A DNA stretch of 64,000 nucleotides, from assembly GCF_001984055.1 (NCBI RefSeq), contig NZ_LYVO01000015.1:1-64000 (forward strand), given 5' to 3'. Of this stretch, positions 46,499-55,850 are shown in pieces; position 1 is the stretch's first letter; each line of letters starts with the position of its first letter. A model generated the notes under the pieces. That model did not search any database. It was not told the origin of the DNA and worked only from the letters and a program-made list of their open reading frames with translations. This DNA is from Variovorax sp. KK3. Lineage in GTDB: Bacteria > Pseudomonadota > Gammaproteobacteria > Burkholderiales > Burkholderiaceae_C. Position numbers and translations under genes: made by a program.

Positions 46499-47914
46499 TC
46501 AGGCCATCGAGCGGGGCCACCACAGGATGGCATGAAGTCCCGTGCCTGTGTCTCGCGCCTCCAGCCGCAGCGCGCCACGGTGGCGTTCGGCGATGGCGCG
46601 CGCGATCGCCAGTCCCAGCCCCGAGCCCCCGCCGGCCGCGCGCTGGCCGCGCCGAAAGCGCTGGCCCAGTGCGGCGCGTTCTTCGGGGCTCAGTCCAGGG
46701 CCGTTGTCTTCGACGTTGAGGCTGAAGCCTTGCGCATCGGCGGCGGCGAACAGCGTCACGGTGCCGCATTCGGGCGTGTTGGCGACGGCGTTCGCCACCA
46801 GGTTGGCCAGCGCCTCGCGCATCAGGCCCCGGTCCGCCACCGCGGGGAACTCGGGTGCCGGGGTGTGGATGCCCAGGTCGATCCGGCGCGCGCGTGCCTG
46901 CGGCAGGAAGGCCAGCGCGACCTCGCGCAGCAGCGCGGCCAGGTCCAGCGGCGCGAATTCCAGGGCCGCCGTGTCGCTGCGGCCGAGCGCCAGCAGCTGC
47001 TGCGTGCTGCGGGTGGCCCGGCCGATCTCGGTGCCCAGCGCCTCGAGCGCGGCCTGCACCTGCCGGGCGTCGTCTTCCCGCCGGGCGTAGTCGGCCTGCA
47101 TCTGCAGGGTGGTGAGATGCGTGCGCAGCTGGTGCGAGGCATCGTCGAGAAACTGCCGCTGCTGCGTCACCAGGGCCTGGGTGCGCGCCATCTGCTGGTT
47201 GACGGCCGTCACCAGCGGGCGGACGTCGGCCGGCAGCCCGTCCTCGGCGATCGGGGCCAGGTCTTCGGGGCTGCGCGCCTGCACCTCGCGCGCGAGCCGG
47301 GCCAGCGGACGCAGCGCCGCGGCCAGCGCCACCGCCGTGCAGCACACCAGCAGCGCGAGCACGAGAGCATCGCGCAGCACCGCGCGCTGAACGAAGCGAC
47401 GGGTGAATTCCTGCCGCGAGCGCGTGCTTTCACCCACCTGCACCAGCACGTTGCGCGCCTCGCTGCCGGCCGGGGCGCGCTCCAGCTCGCGCCGGTAGGC
47501 CGCGAAGCGCACCGGCTCGCCGAAATAGGTGGCGTCGTAGAACACCGGCCGGCCGGTGGTGAGCGCGCCCGGGGCCGCGGGCAGGTCGGCGCTGCCCAGC
47601 TCCACCAGGCCGTCGGAGGTGGCCACGCGAAAGTAGACCTGGCCGCTGGCGGTGAGCTCGAAGAACTCGAACATCCGGTAGGGCAGCTCGACCGAGAGAC
47701 CGCCCGAGGCGGTCGAGATGTTGGCGTCGATGGATTTGAGCGCACCGAGCAGCGAGCGGTCGTAGGCCGAGTCGGCCGCTTCCAGCGCATCGTGCCGCGT
47801 CATCCACAACTCGAGCGTGGTCACCAGCACCAGCATCGGAAGCAGCAGCCACGCGAGCCGGTGCCAGAGGCTGGCTTCGCGCAGCCAGCGCGCCGGCCTA
47901 GCGTCCGCCTTCAT
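46499..47914 (-). CDS. TctE-type sensor histidine kinase
   Basis: 471 residues from the ATG at 47914 (an ATG at 47929 is also possible): transmembrane helix 22-38, periplasmic sensor 39-180, second helix 183-202, HAMP linker, dimerisation and ATPase domains. The H-box is SHQLRTHLTTL with His261. The proline that normally follows (HxLRTP) is replaced by His266. The N-box (LVANAVANTPE) and G-boxes (VEDNGPGLSPEE, GSGLGLAIARA) are intact, so phosphorylation should be possible. The start overlaps the response-regulator stop. Family members sense tricarboxylates; here the ligand is unknown. Confidence 0.93.
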   Translation of the reverse strand: MKADARPARWLREASLWHRLAWLLLPMLVLVTTLELWMTRHDALEAADSAYDRSLLGALKSIDANISTASGGLSVELPYRMFEFFELTASGQVYFRVATSDGLVELGSADLPAAPGALTTGRPVFYDATYFGEPVRFAAYRRELERAPAGSEARNVLVQVGESTRSRQEFTRRFVQRAVLRDALVLALLVCCTAVALAAALRPLARLAREVQARSPEDLAPIAEDGLPADVRPLVTAVNQQMARTQALVTQQRQFLDDASHQLRTHLTTLQMQADYARREDDARQVQAALEALGTEIGRATRSTQQLLALGRSDTAALEFAPLDLAALLREVALAFLPQARARRIDLGIHTPAPEFPAVADRGLMREALANLVANAVANTPECGTVTLFAAADAQGFSLNVEDNGPGLSPEERAALGQRFRRGQRAAGGGSGLGLAIARAIAERHRGALRLEARDTGTGLHAILWWPRSMA

Positions 47915-48575
47915 CGGCTTCGAGGGCATAGCCCAGACCGCGCAGGGTCGTGATGCCGACGCCGCGCCCGTCGAGGCGCTTGCGCAGGCGGTGGATGATC
48001 ACCTCCACCGCCTCGGGCTGCACGTCCGCTTCGTCGGAAAAAACGCGCTCGATGATCTGCTGCTTGGAAAAGGGCTCGCCGCTGCGCTGCACCAGCACCT
48101 TGAGCACGGCCTGCTCGCGCGGCGACAGCGCCAAGGCCTCGCCATGCAGCAGGAACTGCCGGCGCGCGGCGTCGTAGGCCAGCGGGCCGCAGGCCAGGCG
48201 CGGATGCTCGGTGCCGCGGGCGCGCCGCACCAGCGCGTGCAGCCGCGCTTCCAGCTCGGCCAGCGCGAAGGGCTTGGCCAGGAAGTCGTCGGCACCGGCG
48301 TTGAGCGAGCGCACCCGCTCGTCCACCGAGTCGCTGGCCGTGAGGATGAGTGCGGGCAGGCGCTGGTCGCGTGCGCGCAGGCGCTGCAGCACGGCGTGGC
48401 CGTCGAGCCCGGGCAGGCCCAGGTCGAGCACCAGCGCGTCGTGGTCGTGCTGCTGCAGCGCGCGATCCGCCAGGCGGCCGTCGTCCACCCAGTCGACCTG
48501 GATGCCGGCATGCTCCAGCGCCTTGCAGAGCCAGGTGCCCAGGGCGTGTTCGTCTTCGGCCAGCAGGATGCGCAT
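47898..48575 (-). CDS. OmpR/TctD-type response regulator
   Basis: 225 residues: receiver domain with the acidic pocket (AEDE at 6-9), phospho-acceptor Asp51 in LVLDLGLPGLDG and the lysine in LAKPF; then an OmpR-type winged helix with LSPREQAVLKVLVQ and VEVIIHRLRKRLD. Paired with the kinase encoded downstream, which it overlaps by 17 bp. Likely controls carboxylate uptake genes as TctD does; its targets may include the receptor genes flanking it. Confidence 0.95.
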   Translation of the reverse strand: MRILLAEDEHALGTWLCKALEHAGIQVDWVDDGRLADRALQQHDHDALVLDLGLPGLDGHAVLQRLRARDQRLPALILTASDSVDERVRSLNAGADDFLAKPFALAELEARLHALVRRARGTEHPRLACGPLAYDAARRQFLLHGEALALSPREQAVLKVLVQRSGEPFSKQQIIERVFSDEADVQPEAVEVIIHRLRKRLDGRGVGITTLRGLGYALEADEGGR

Positions 48576-48607
48576 GGCGCCACTATGCCGCGGCGGGCCG
48601 CATCGCT

Positions 48608-49627
48608 TCAGTCGGGCTTGATGTTGGCGCGGACGATCACCTTCTTCCATCGCGCCTGCTCGCTCGCGATGAACTTCGCGAACTGTTCGGGCGTGTCGCC
48701 GATCGATTCCGCAGCGTCGCCCTTGAGCCGCTCCAGCGCGGCGGGCGCCTTCACCGCCTTCATGGTTTCGGCCGACAGCTTGGCCAGGTTCGCGGGCGCC
48801 AGGTTGGCCGGCGCCAACAGGCCGTACCACTGCGTCATCTCGAAGCCCGGGAAACCTTGTTCGGCGACCGTCGGCACGTCGGGCAGTTGCGGCAGGCGTT
48901 GCGCCGAGCCGGTGGCGACGCAGCGCAGCTTGCCCGCCTTGATGAACGGGATGACCGCCGCCGCGCCGATGGCCGAGGCGTCGAGCCGGCCGGCCATCAG
49001 GTCGGTCAGCATCGGGCCGGTGCCGCGGTAGGGCACGTGCAGCATGAAGATGTTGGACGTCATCTTCAGGTACTCGAAGGCCAGGTGGCCGGCGCTGCCG
49101 TTGCCGGCGGAGCCGTAGCTGAGCTTGCCGGGCTTGCTCTGCGCATAGGCGATCAGCTCCTTCAGGTTCTTGGCCGGCACGTCGGGATGCACCACGTACA
49201 GGCTGGGCACCTTGGCCAGCAGGCTGACGGGCTTGAAGTCCTTGTTCGCGTCGTACGGCAGCTTGTCGAAGATGTACGGGTTGACCGCCAGCGTGCCGAT
49301 GTGGCCCAGGATCAGCGTGTGCTGGTCTTCGGCGCGCGCGACTTCGGTCATCGCGATGTTGCCGGCTGCGCCGGGCTTGTTGTCGACGAACACGCTCTGG
49401 CCCAGCGTGCGCGAGAGTTCGGCCGCGACCGAGCGGGCCACGATCTCCGAACTGCCGCCGGGCGCGAAGGGCACCACGAAGCGCAACGGCTTGGCTGGCC
49501 AGGCGGCCTGTGCCAGGGCGATGCGCGGAAGGGCGGCGGCCAGGCCGAGGGCGCCGGCCGTGCCGAGCAGACGGCGGCGGGTGGCGGAAATGTCGGACGT
49601 GGGCCCGGCGGGTCGCGGATCGTGCAT
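48608..49627 (-). CDS. Bug/TctC-family periplasmic receptor upstream of the two-component genes
   Basis: 339 residues. Signal peptide with a twin-arginine-like motif (SATRRRLLGTAGALGLAAALP) and cleavage after ALA. Mature part begins WPAKPLRFVVPFAPGGSSEIVARS, with VDNKPGAAGNIA and YGSAGNGSAGHLA, all standard for Bug receptors. The ATG at 49627 has GGAGA 7 nt upstream. It is 32 bp before the response regulator on the same strand. In Bordetella, Bug proteins such as BctC also signal to a TctE-type kinase, so this receptor may be the ligand-loaded partner of the kinase sensor domain. Confidence 0.93.
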   Translation of the reverse strand: MHDPRPAGPTSDISATRRRLLGTAGALGLAAALPRIALAQAAWPAKPLRFVVPFAPGGSSEIVARSVAAELSRTLGQSVFVDNKPGAAGNIAMTEVARAEDQHTLILGHIGTLAVNPYIFDKLPYDANKDFKPVSLLAKVPSLYVVHPDVPAKNLKELIAYAQSKPGKLSYGSAGNGSAGHLAFEYLKMTSNIFMLHVPYRGTGPMLTDLMAGRLDASAIGAAAVIPFIKAGKLRCVATGSAQRLPQLPDVPTVAEQGFPGFEMTQWYGLLAPANLAPANLAKLSAETMKAVKAPAALERLKGDAAESIGDTPEQFAKFIASEQARWKKVIVRANIKPD

Positions 49628-49711
49628 GGCTGTCTCCATCGGTTTGTTCGGAATGGGCCGATGGTGCCGTGCCGGAGCTTTCAGGAAGCTGTCGTTCCAG
49701 CGCCCGGTATC

Positions 49712-51340
49712 TCAGCGCCGCACCACGTAGCGCGTGACCACCGGCAGCGTCTCGCCCTGGTGAAAGGCCAGGCGGCGCTCGCGCAGCGCCATGTCGGCGG
49801 CGGTCGCACGGTGGAAGCGGCGCAGGTGCTCGGTCCACGATTCGTCGACCACCTCTTCGACGTAGCGGCCCGGCTCGGCGATGTCGTGCAGCAGCTCCCA
49901 GCCGATGGCGCCCTGGCCCAGGCGCGCGCGGCGGGTCTGCTGCATGACCATGTGGAAGGCGGCGGCGCGGGCCGGGTCGATCAGGTATTCGATGGTGACC
50001 ACCACGCGGCCTTCCTCTCCCGGCGCCTCGGCCGGCGGACCCTTGGCCCAGCCCTTGCGCGCGGGGGTGGTGTCTTCGTCCTCGCCCACGTGGTCGGTGA
50101 CGTAGCGGATCGCCACCAGCATGCACACGGTGCCGCTGGCCGCGCCGATGCCCAGGGTGATGTGCAGCGAGGACAGCTCCGCCACCTGCCCCCAGAGCGC
50201 CGCACCGAAGGCGCTCGCGCCCATGATCGCCATCTGGTAGATCGACATCCCGCGCGCGCGCACCCAGTCGGGCAGCGCGAGCTGGGCCGAAACCGACAGC
50301 GAGTTCGCCGTGGTGATCCAGGCCATGCCGCCGCAGAACATGGCCGGCACCGCCACCCAGGCATTGGGCGCCACCGCCATCACCGCCGTGGCGGCCGACT
50401 GCAGCAGCGCGCCGCGCATCACCAGCTGGTCGCGCGACAGGGCCTGGCGCAGCCGCGGCAGGAACATCACCGCGGTGATGGCGCCCGTGCCCATGGCCGC
50501 CAGCAGCAGCGTGAAGGTGCCGGCCCCGCCGCCCTGCAGGTTGCGTGCGAGCAGCGGCAGCAGCGCCAGCAGCGCGGTCGAGTGCAGGAAGAAGATCGAG
50601 ATGCGCGTGAGCACCGCCCGCATGCGCTGCGACTGCCGCACGAACTGCACGCCCACGCGCATGGCGCTGATCAGCTTCTCGCGGCCCAGCGGATTCGGCT
50701 TGTGCTCGCGCCGCCAGCGCATCACGATGAAGCCCGAGGCCACGCACAGCACCGCGTTGAGCCCGAAGACCCAGACGGTGCCCGCGCTCGCGATCAGCGT
50801 GCCGGCCAGCAGCGGCCCGACGATGCGCGATGCATTCATGGCCAAGCCGTTGAGCCCCAGCGCCGCTGGCAGGTGCGTGCGCGGCACCAGCTCGGGCACG
50901 ATGGCCGAGAACACCGGCCAGCGCAGCGCCAGGCCGATGCCGTTGGCGAAGGTCAGCGCCAGCAGCAGCGGTGCGCTCATCAGGTCGAGCACCACGGCGC
51001 CGCACAGCACGATGGCGGCACCGGCCAGCCAGAACTGGGTGGCGACCAGCCAACGCCGCCGGTCCAGGATGTCGGCCAGTGCGCCGCTGGGCAGGCCCAG
51101 CAGGAACACGGGCAGGGTGGACGCCGACTGGACCAGCGCCACCCACATCGGCGAGGTGGTCAGCGAGGTCATCATCCATGCGGCGGCCACGTCGTTCATC
51201 CACATGCAGATGTTGGCCACGAGCCAGGTGGTCCAGAGCAGGCGGAAGACCGGCAGCCCGAGCGGCTCGAAAGGGCCGATGCGCGGCGGCGGCACGCGCT
51301 TCGGGACGACGGGGCTTTCTTCTGGCGAGATCGGGGGCAT
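49712..51340 (-). CDS. MFS transporter (MFS_3/EntS type) with a C-terminal soluble domain
   Basis: 542 residues. Residues about 25-415 form 12 transmembrane helices of the EntS-like MFS_3 group (LPSGALADILDRRRWL is the loop 2-3 motif; NGLAMNASRIVGPLLAG is also typical). A linker rich in charged and small residues (about 420-450) leads to a soluble domain (about 452-540) starting VVVTIEYLIDPARAAAFHMV, which resembles the ferredoxin-like monooxygenase/ABM fold seen at the end of related MFS proteins. An exporter of a small molecule is likely; the substrate is unknown. The next gene on this strand starts after a short gap and is an Lrp-type regulator. Confidence 0.88.
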   Translation of the reverse strand: MPPISPEESPVVPKRVPPPRIGPFEPLGLPVFRLLWTTWLVANICMWMNDVAAAWMMTSLTTSPMWVALVQSASTLPVFLLGLPSGALADILDRRRWLVATQFWLAGAAIVLCGAVVLDLMSAPLLLALTFANGIGLALRWPVFSAIVPELVPRTHLPAALGLNGLAMNASRIVGPLLAGTLIASAGTVWVFGLNAVLCVASGFIVMRWRREHKPNPLGREKLISAMRVGVQFVRQSQRMRAVLTRISIFFLHSTALLALLPLLARNLQGGGAGTFTLLLAAMGTGAITAVMFLPRLRQALSRDQLVMRGALLQSAATAVMAVAPNAWVAVPAMFCGGMAWITTANSLSVSAQLALPDWVRARGMSIYQMAIMGASAFGAALWGQVAELSSLHITLGIGAASGTVCMLVAIRYVTDHVGEDEDTTPARKGWAKGPPAEAPGEEGRVVVTIEYLIDPARAAAFHMVMQQTRRARLGQGAIGWELLHDIAEPGRYVEEVVDESWTEHLRRFHRATAADMALRERRLAFHQGETLPVVTRYVVRR

Positions 51341-51347
51341 GGGCCGG

Positions 51348-51860
51348 CTATTGTCCGGCGCCCGGACGCCCGGGCTTGCCGGTCTTCTTCGCCAAGTGGC
51401 CCAGCGGCAACGCCCGGCTGGCCTTGACCTCGCCCAGCGAGAAGCTGGTATGGAGGTCTTTCACGTTGGGCAGGTGCATCAGGCTGTTGAGGGCGAAACG
51501 GGAAAAACCGTCCAGGTCTTCCGCCACCACCTGGAGCTCGAACATGCCGGTGCCGCTGATGTAGTGGCAGGCGACCACCTCGGGCAGCTTGCGGATGGCG
51601 TCCTCGATCTTGCGCGTGACTTCGCCGGTGGCGCGGTCGGTGTCGAGCCTCACGAAGGCCAGCACGCCCAGGCCGATCTTGTGCCGGTCGATCTCGGCGT
51701 GGTAGCCGACGATGTAGCCGTCCTTCTCGAGCGCGCGCACACGGCGCCAACACGGGGCGGCGGACAGGCCCACGCGCTGCGCGAGTTCGGCGTTGGTGAG
51801 CCTTGCATCGGCCTGCAGTTCTTGCAGGATGGCGAGGTCGAACTTGTCAATGCTTTCCAT
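51348..51860 (-). CDS. Lrp/AsnC-family transcriptional regulator
   Basis: 170 residues: HTH (LTNAELAQRVGLSAAPCWRRVRALE) and RAM ligand domain (VVACHYISGTGMFELQVVAED). A basic tail of about 15 residues extends past the usual end (AKKTGKPGRPGAGQ). The ATG at 51860 begins the family N terminus MESIDKFDLAIL. It is divergent from the indolepyruvate oxidoreductase gene with 178 bp between starts; aromatic amino acids or their 2-oxo acids are the natural effector candidates. The MFS gene follows 7 bp after its stop. Confidence 0.93.
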   Translation of the reverse strand: MESIDKFDLAILQELQADARLTNAELAQRVGLSAAPCWRRVRALEKDGYIVGYHAEIDRHKIGLGVLAFVRLDTDRATGEVTRKIEDAIRKLPEVVACHYISGTGMFELQVVAEDLDGFSRFALNSLMHLPNVKDLHTSFSLGEVKASRALPLGHLAKKTGKPGRPGAGQ

Positions 51861-51898
51861 GGAGTGGCATCTTAAGCAAGATCCTTTCAAATGGGGTG

Positions 51899-51932
51899 CT
51901 TGATCGGGCAAAGAACGCAAACACCTATCAAG
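51899..51932. promoter_or_regulatory. spaced inverted repeat in the lrp-type / IOR divergent region
   Basis: CTTGAT (51899-51904) and ATCAAG (51927-51932) form an inverted repeat with 22 bp between arms, about two helical turns plus. A -10-like TACACT lies at 51943-51948 for the rightward gene. It is a candidate site for the divergent Lrp-type regulator, which often binds repeated half-sites. Tentative. Confidence 0.3.
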
Positions 51933-52038
51933 AGGCCAGGCATACACTTTGCGAGCATCATGGCTGCGGGGCGCATACCCGGGCCCCACCCAACCACCCG
52001 CCACTGCCCACAAGGCACAGCCACCGGAGACACCGACG

Positions 52039-55000
52039 ATGAACGCACCGCTGCCAGAGCACATTCGCAAGGCACTCGAAACGGTCACGCTCGACGACAA
52101 ATACAGCCTCGACTATGGCCGCGCCTTCATGAGCGGCGTGCAGGCGCTGGTCAAGTTGCCCATGCTGCAGCGCCTGCGCGACCAGCAGGCCGGCAAGAAC
52201 ACGGCGGGCTTCATCAGCGGCTACCGCGGCTCCCCGCTCGGCGGCTACGACCAGGCGCTGTGGAAGGCCAGCAAGTTCCTCAAGGAACAGAACATCGTCT
52301 TCCAGCCGGGCGTGAACGAAGAGCTCGCAGCCACCGCGCTCTGGGGCACGCAGCAGTTGGGTTTCGCGCCGCCTGGCACCAACAAGTACGACGGCGTCTT
52401 CGGCATCTGGTACGGCAAGGGCCCGGGCGTGGACCGTTGCTCCGACGTCTTCAAGCACGCCAACATGGCCGGTACCACGCCCTGGGGCGGCGTGATCGCG
52501 GTGGCCGGCGACGATCACATCTCGAAGAGCTCGACGGCAGCGCACCAAAGCGACCACATCTTCAAGGCCTGCGGCACGCCGGTGTTCTTTCCGACCAACG
52601 TGCAGGAAATTCTCGACCTGGGCATCCATGCTTTCGCGATGAGCCGCTTCGCCGGCATCTGGTCGGGCATGAAGACGATCCAGGAGATCGTCGAATCCAG
52701 CGCCACCGCGATGATCGATCCCGAGCGCGTCGAGATCGTCATGCCCACCGACTTCCAGATGCCGCCCGGCGGCCTGCACATCCGCTGGCCCGACCACGCT
52801 CTGGAGCAGGAGGCGCGGCTGATGCACTACAAGTGGTACGCCGCGCTGGCCTACATCCGCGCCAACCGGCTCAATCACAACGTGATCGAAGGCCCGAACG
52901 ACCGCTTCGGCATCATGGCCAGCGGCAAGGCATTCAACGACACGCGCCAGGCCCTGATCGACCTGGGCCTGGACGATGCGGCCTGCCGGCAGCTGGGCAT
53001 CCGCCTGCACAAGGTGGCCGTGGTGTGGCCGCTCGAGGCGCAGCTCACGCGCGCCTTCGCCACCGGCCTGCAGGAAATCCTGGTGGTCGAAGAGAAGCGC
53101 CAGGTCATCGAATACCAGCTCAAGGAAGAGCTCTACAACTGGCGCGGCGACGTGCGGCCCAACGTGGTCGGCAAGTTCGACGAAGGCGAGGTGCACGAGG
53201 CCGAGGGCTACTCGGGCGGCGAATGGTCGATGCCCAACCCCACCGCCCACACCCTGCTGCGTGCCAATGCCGACCTGAATCCGGCGCTGATCGCCAAGGC
53301 CATCGCCACGCGCCTGAAGAAGACGGGCCTGCTGGCCGCGGCCGGCACCGACATGGCGGCGCGCATCGACGCGCAGCTTGCCATCCTCGAGGCCAAGGAG
53401 CGCGCCATGGCTGCGCCGCAGATCGTGAGCCCGGTCGACGCGAGCCGCCAGCCGTGGTTCTGCTCGGGCTGCCCGCACAACACCAGCACCGTCGTGCCCG
53501 AGGGCTCTCGTGCCATGGGCGGCATCGGCTGCCATTTCATGGCGACCTGGATGGACCGCTCGACGATCGGCTTCACGCAGATGGGCGGCGAGGGCGTGCC
53601 ATGGGTGGGCCAGCAGCCCTTCACCACCGACCCGCACATCTTCGCCAACCTGGGCGACGGCACCTACTTCCACAGCGGCCTGCTGGCGATCCGCCAGAGC
53701 ATCGCGGCCGGCGTCAACATCACCTACAAGATCCTCTACAACGACGCGGTGGCCATGACCGGCGGCCAGCAGGTGGGTGAGCGGCCCGAGGGCCATTCGG
53801 TGCTGCAGATCGCCGAGAGCCTGCATGCCGAGGGCGCGGTCAAGGTCGTGATCGTGACCGACGAGCCCGAGAAGTACGAGGGCGTGAACGTTCCCGGCCA
53901 GGACGTGAAGGTGCGCCACCGCGACGAGCTGGACGAGATCCAGCGCGAGTTCCGCGAGATCAAGGGCACCACCGCCATCATCTACGACCAGACCTGCGCC
54001 ACCGAGAAGCGCCGCCGCCGCAAGCGTGGTACGGCGGTCGACCCGGCCAAGCGCGTCGTCATCAATGAGCTGGTCTGCGAAGGCTGCGGCGACTGCAGCG
54101 TGAAGAGCAACTGCCTGTCGGTGGAGCCGCTGGAAACCGAATTCGGCCGCAAGCGCACCATCAACCAGAGCACCTGCAACAAGGACATGAGCTGCCTGAA
54201 GGGCTTCTGCCCGAGTTTCGTCACCGTCGAGGGCGGGCAGCTGAAGAAAAAGGCCAAGAGCAAGGCCGGCACGCCGGCCGAGCTGGGCGCGCTGTCCGAG
54301 CCGGTGCTGCCTTCGCTGGCCGGCGGCCAGGTCTGGGGCATCGTGGTCGCCGGTGTCGGCGGCACGGGCGTCATCACCATCGGCCAGCTGCTGGGCATGG
54401 CGACGCACATCGAGGGCAAGGGCATCGTCACGCAAGACGCGGCCGGCCTGGCCCAGAAGGGCGGCGCCACCTGGAGCCATGTGCTGATCGGCGAAACACA
54501 GGGCGACATCCGTACCACGCGCGTGGGCACGGCCGCGGCCGACCTCGTGCTGGCCTGCGACCCGCTGGTGAGCATCAATGCCGAAACCATGGCGCGCATG
54601 CGCGAGGGCCGCACCCACGTGGCGCTCAACAGCCACAGCACGCCCACGGCGGCCTTCGTGCGCAATGCCGACTGGCAGAACCCGCAGGAGGCCTGCGCCG
54701 CCGAGATCGCACGTGCCGTCGGCGCCGAGGGCCTGGGCGCCTTCGATGCGGACGCTGCCGCGACCTCGCTGATGGGCGACACCATCTACGTCAACCCGAT
54801 GATCCTGGGCTATGCCTGGCAGAAGGGCTGGATCCCGCTCGAGCACGCCTCGCTGATGCGCGCGATCGAACTCAATGCCGTGGCGATCGAGAACAACAAG
54901 GCCGCGTTCGAATGGGGCCGGCAGGCAGCTGAGCGCCCGCAGGAGTTCGGCAAGCGGCTCAATCCCGGGCAGGTGATCGAGTTCAAGAAGCGCGAGACGG

Positions 55001-55644
55001 TCGACAGCCTGGTGGCGCGCCGCGTCGAGTTCCTCACGGCCTACCAGAACGCGGCTCACGCCGGTGAATACAAGCGCTTCGTCGCCAAGGTGCAGCAAGC
55101 CGAGTCCGCGCTGGGCAAGACCAGCCTGGCCGAGACGGTCGCCCGCTACCTGTTCAAGCTCATGGCCTACAAGGACGAATACGAAGTTGCGCGCCTGCAT
55201 GCCGACCGCACGTTCCTGGACCGTGTCGAGGGCATGTTCGAGGGCGACTTCAAGCTCAACTACCACCTCGCCCCGCCCATCATTGCCCACCGCAATGCCA
55301 AGGGCGAGCTGCAGAAGCAGAAGTTCGGCCCGGCCATGTTGACGGGCTTCCGCCTGCTGGCGAAGCTCAAGGGACTGCGCGGCACGGCGCTCGACCCCTT
55401 CGGCCGCACCGAGGAGCGCCGCACCGAACGCGCGTTGATCGGCGAATACCGCGCCAGCATCGACGAAGTGCTGGCCGGCCTGAACGCCGGCAACCACGCG
55501 CAGGCGCTGGAGATCGCGGCACTGCCGGAGCTGATCCGCGGCTACGGCCACGTGAAGGAGCGCAACCTGAAGGCCGCGCGGAGCCGCTGGACCGAGCTGA
55601 TGGCCCGCTGGCGCAACCCCCAGGCCGGCCGCGCGGCCGCCTGA
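52039..55644 (+). CDS. indolepyruvate ferredoxin oxidoreductase, fused alpha/beta/gamma type
   Basis: 1201 residues combining all parts of an oxygen-tolerant IOR-like enzyme. The N-terminal pyrimidine domain has GFISGYRGSPLGGYDQ; the ThDP domain has NLGDGTYFHSG and NDAVAMTGGQ; a ferredoxin-like segment with two cysteine groups (CEGCGDCSVKSNC and CNKDMSCLKGFC) binds 4Fe-4S clusters; a gamma-type domain has VAGVGGTGVITIGQLLG. It decarboxylates aryl-2-oxo acids from aromatic amino acid breakdown to the acyl-CoA. GGAGA lies 10 nt before the ATG. It is divergent from an Lrp-type regulator, which presumably controls it. Confidence 0.94.
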   Translation: MNAPLPEHIRKALETVTLDDKYSLDYGRAFMSGVQALVKLPMLQRLRDQQAGKNTAGFISGYRGSPLGGYDQALWKASKFLKEQNIVFQPGVNEELAATALWGTQQLGFAPPGTNKYDGVFGIWYGKGPGVDRCSDVFKHANMAGTTPWGGVIAVAGDDHISKSSTAAHQSDHIFKACGTPVFFPTNVQEILDLGIHAFAMSRFAGIWSGMKTIQEIVESSATAMIDPERVEIVMPTDFQMPPGGLHIRWPDHALEQEARLMHYKWYAALAYIRANRLNHNVIEGPNDRFGIMASGKAFNDTRQALIDLGLDDAACRQLGIRLHKVAVVWPLEAQLTRAFATGLQEILVVEEKRQVIEYQLKEELYNWRGDVRPNVVGKFDEGEVHEAEGYSGGEWSMPNPTAHTLLRANADLNPALIAKAIATRLKKTGLLAAAGTDMAARIDAQLAILEAKERAMAAPQIVSPVDASRQPWFCSGCPHNTSTVVPEGSRAMGGIGCHFMATWMDRSTIGFTQMGGEGVPWVGQQPFTTDPHIFANLGDGTYFHSGLLAIRQSIAAGVNITYKILYNDAVAMTGGQQVGERPEGHSVLQIAESLHAEGAVKVVIVTDEPEKYEGVNVPGQDVKVRHRDELDEIQREFREIKGTTAIIYDQTCATEKRRRRKRGTAVDPAKRVVINELVCEGCGDCSVKSNCLSVEPLETEFGRKRTINQSTCNKDMSCLKGFCPSFVTVEGGQLKKKAKSKAGTPAELGALSEPVLPSLAGGQVWGIVVAGVGGTGVITIGQLLGMATHIEGKGIVTQDAAGLAQKGGATWSHVLIGETQGDIRTTRVGTAAADLVLACDPLVSINAETMARMREGRTHVALNSHSTPTAAFVRNADWQNPQEACAAEIARAVGAEGLGAFDADAAATSLMGDTIYVNPMILGYAWQKGWIPLEHASLMRAIELNAVAIENNKAAFEWGRQAAERPQEFGKRLNPGQVIEFKKRETVDSLVARRVEFLTAYQNAAHAGEYKRFVAKVQQAESALGKTSLAETVARYLFKLMAYKDEYEVARLHADRTFLDRVEGMFEGDFKLNYHLAPPIIAHRNAKGELQKQKFGPAMLTGFRLLAKLKGLRGTALDPFGRTEERRTERALIGEYRASIDEVLAGLNAGNHAQALEIAALPELIRGYGHVKERNLKAARSRWTELMARWRNPQAGRAAA

Positions 55645-55850
55645 GCTTCGTCGGCGAGGGTTTCCGGCAGCGCCGCGAAAGCCCTCCCCGCCCGGCCGGC
55701 TTAGGTCCGGCGGGCCGAACGCCGTTGAATACAATGCGCGGTGGTGTGCGGGGCCCGGCCCCGCCTTCGCGCGTCTTGCGTCAGCTGCGCGCGGAACCGC
55801 GAAACCCTCGGAGGTTTCGCGCTCCCCCTTCCCCTTTGCTGGAGACTTCC

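Noticed and set aside
51958..55734. 1258-codon minus-strand frame opposite the indolepyruvate oxidoreductase gene
   Set aside because: Low-information, histidine- and arginine-rich translation covering a well-supported gene on the other strand.
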